A stretch of DNA of 64,000 nucleotides from assembly GCF_022346885.1 (NCBI RefSeq), contig NZ_JAKRNK010000002.1, forward strand, positions 372,001-436,000, written 5' to 3'. Shown here piece by piece: positions 63,072 through 64,000 of this stretch. The position numbers were made by a program, and so were the translations under genes. Source of the stretch: Paenibacillus sp. ACRRX (lineage in GTDB: Bacteria > Bacillota > Bacilli > Paenibacillales > Paenibacillaceae). Position 1 is the stretch's first letter, and each line of letters starts with the position of its first letter. Below the pieces are notes generated by a model. That model worked only from the letters and a program-made list of their open reading frames with translations, was not told the DNA's origin and did no database searches.

Positions 63072-64000
63072 ATGACCACGATATATGATATTGCCAAGCT
63101 TGCTAATGTTTCACCGATGACGGTGTCGAGAGTTATTAACAATAATGGCAGAGTGAGCGATAAGACTCGGGCCAAAGTAAAAAAGATAATGAAAGAATTG
63201 CATTACGTGCCAAATTCCATGGCACGAAGCCTTGTCCTGCAGCAAAGCCACATCATTACGCTGCTCATTACAGATATCGCGAATCCGTTCTATACCACCG
63301 TCGCACGTGGCGCGGAAGATGCTGCAAACCGTAATGGCTACAAGTTGATGTTCGGCAACACGGATGAAAGTCTGTTTAAAGAGCAGGAGTATGTAGATAC
63401 TTTTCTCTCTATGCGAGTTGATGGTGTCTTGTTTGCGCCGGTCGGCGACGATTCCAAGCCGCATCTAGAGCGGCTGCAGCAGAATAATATGCCGCTTGTC
63501 TTAATCGACAGAGAGGTGCCTGGCATTACAGCTGATGCTGTCATCGGGGATAGTAAAGATGGTGCACGCAAGCTGGTTGAGCTGCTCATCCAGCAGGGGC
63601 ATACGCGAATTGCGCTTGTGAATGGTTCTAGTCATGTATCCACGGCACGTGAGCGTTTAAATGGATACATGGAAGCTTTAAAACTGAACGATCTGCCAGT
63701 AGATCCAAGCTATGTTACCGAATGGAAATATAATCAGACTGGCGGTGACCGTGAAGTGATTCGAGGCTGGATGGAACGAGAGGATCGGCCTACGGCAATC
63801 TTCGCAGCTAATAATATACTCGCACTGGAAACGTTAAAGCTGCTTCGTTCGATGGACATTCGTGTGCCGGACGACATTTCGCTGGTGAGCTTTGATGACT
63901 TCGGACAAGCCGACGAGGTGTCACCGTTTCTGACCGTCGCCTCACAACCTGCTTACCAATTTGGCGTCCTCGGCATGCAGATGCTTATCGAGCGCATTCA
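63072..64000 (+). CDS. LacI-family transcriptional regulator (cut by right edge)
   Basis: Reading from ATG 63072 the frame is open to the end of the window (309 codons). The N-terminus has the LacI HTH: TIYDIAKLANVSPMTVSRVI, with a hinge PNSMARSLVLQQS. A periplasmic-binding-protein-like sensor domain follows (LLITDIANPFYTTVARGAED, GVLFAPVGDD, VSFDDFGQADEVSPFLTVAS). It is divergent from the eight-gene operon and very probably controls it. The effector would be a sugar or sugar acid. The C-terminus lies outside the window. Confidence 0.92.
   Translation, partial: MTTIYDIAKLANVSPMTVSRVINNNGRVSDKTRAKVKKIMKELHYVPNSMARSLVLQQSHIITLLITDIANPFYTTVARGAEDAANRNGYKLMFGNTDESLFKEQEYVDTFLSMRVDGVLFAPVGDDSKPHLERLQQNNMPLVLIDREVPGITADAVIGDSKDGARKLVELLIQQGHTRIALVNGSSHVSTARERLNGYMEALKLNDLPVDPSYVTEWKYNQTGGDREVIRGWMEREDRPTAIFAANNILALETLKLLRSMDIRVPDDISLVSFDDFGQADEVSPFLTVASQPAYQFGVLGMQMLIERI

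Overview
The window looks like chromosomal DNA of a spore-forming Bacillota, most likely a Paenibacillus or close relative. Evidence: a GerA/GerB/GerC germinant-receptor operon, an SLH-domain surface protein, class Ib ribonucleotide reductase (nrdIEF), a YitT/DUF2179 membrane protein, a YdjO-type zinc-finger protein, strong AGGAGG ribosome sites, frequent TTG/GTG starts, CcpA-type cre sites and many glycoside-active proteins. I saw no rRNA, tRNA, CRISPR array or insertion sequence. The genus is an inference; no 16S gene is present.

Layout. 1-6 kb: a truncated LysR regulator divergent from a diverged adenylosuccinate synthetase paralogue, a PiT phosphate transporter, a MarR regulator, a GH29 alpha-L-fucosidase and a YitT protein. 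6-10 kb: a rifamycin phosphotransferase (rph) divergent from a TetR regulator, with a palindrome on the rph start region. 10-15 kb: brnQ and nrdIEF, the latter behind two NrdR-like boxes. 15-24 kb: a PAS-GGDEF diguanylate cyclase, a decayed patch with an esterase-like fragment, an SLH-anchored serine hydrolase, a DUF72 protein, a two-component system and an NlpC/P60 endopeptidase. 24-36 kb: single housekeeping or unknown genes, a beta-lactamase-family fossil, aspA with a cre site, DinB and EamA proteins, and a drug-efflux MFS gene divergent from its probable TetR regulator with a 37-bp perfect inverted repeat over the efflux promoter.

36-49 kb: gerABC, a flavin amine oxidase, small proteins and a six-gene oligopeptide ABC transporter operon (oppB-C-D-F-A plus a DUF3899-like gene). 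49-57 kb: a GH8 glucanase/chitosanase, a GntR regulator and the histidine-utilisation operon hutH-U-I-G, whose promoter appears to lie upstream of an intrinsic terminator just before hutH. 57.5-64 kb: an eight-gene minus-strand operon divergent from a LacI regulator (cut by the right edge). Its contents (split UxaA-type dehydratase, two SDR dehydrogenases, RbsD/FucU mutarotase, cyclase-family hydrolase, FAH-family hydrolase and a small DUF4177-like protein) fit a non-phosphorylating 6-deoxyhexose (L-fucose or L-rhamnose type) diketo-hydrolase pathway. The GH29 fucosidase at the left would provide such a substrate.

The candidates most worth following up are the sugar-acid operon, the PurA paralogue, the hut leader terminator and the structured promoter region of the SLH hydrolase.
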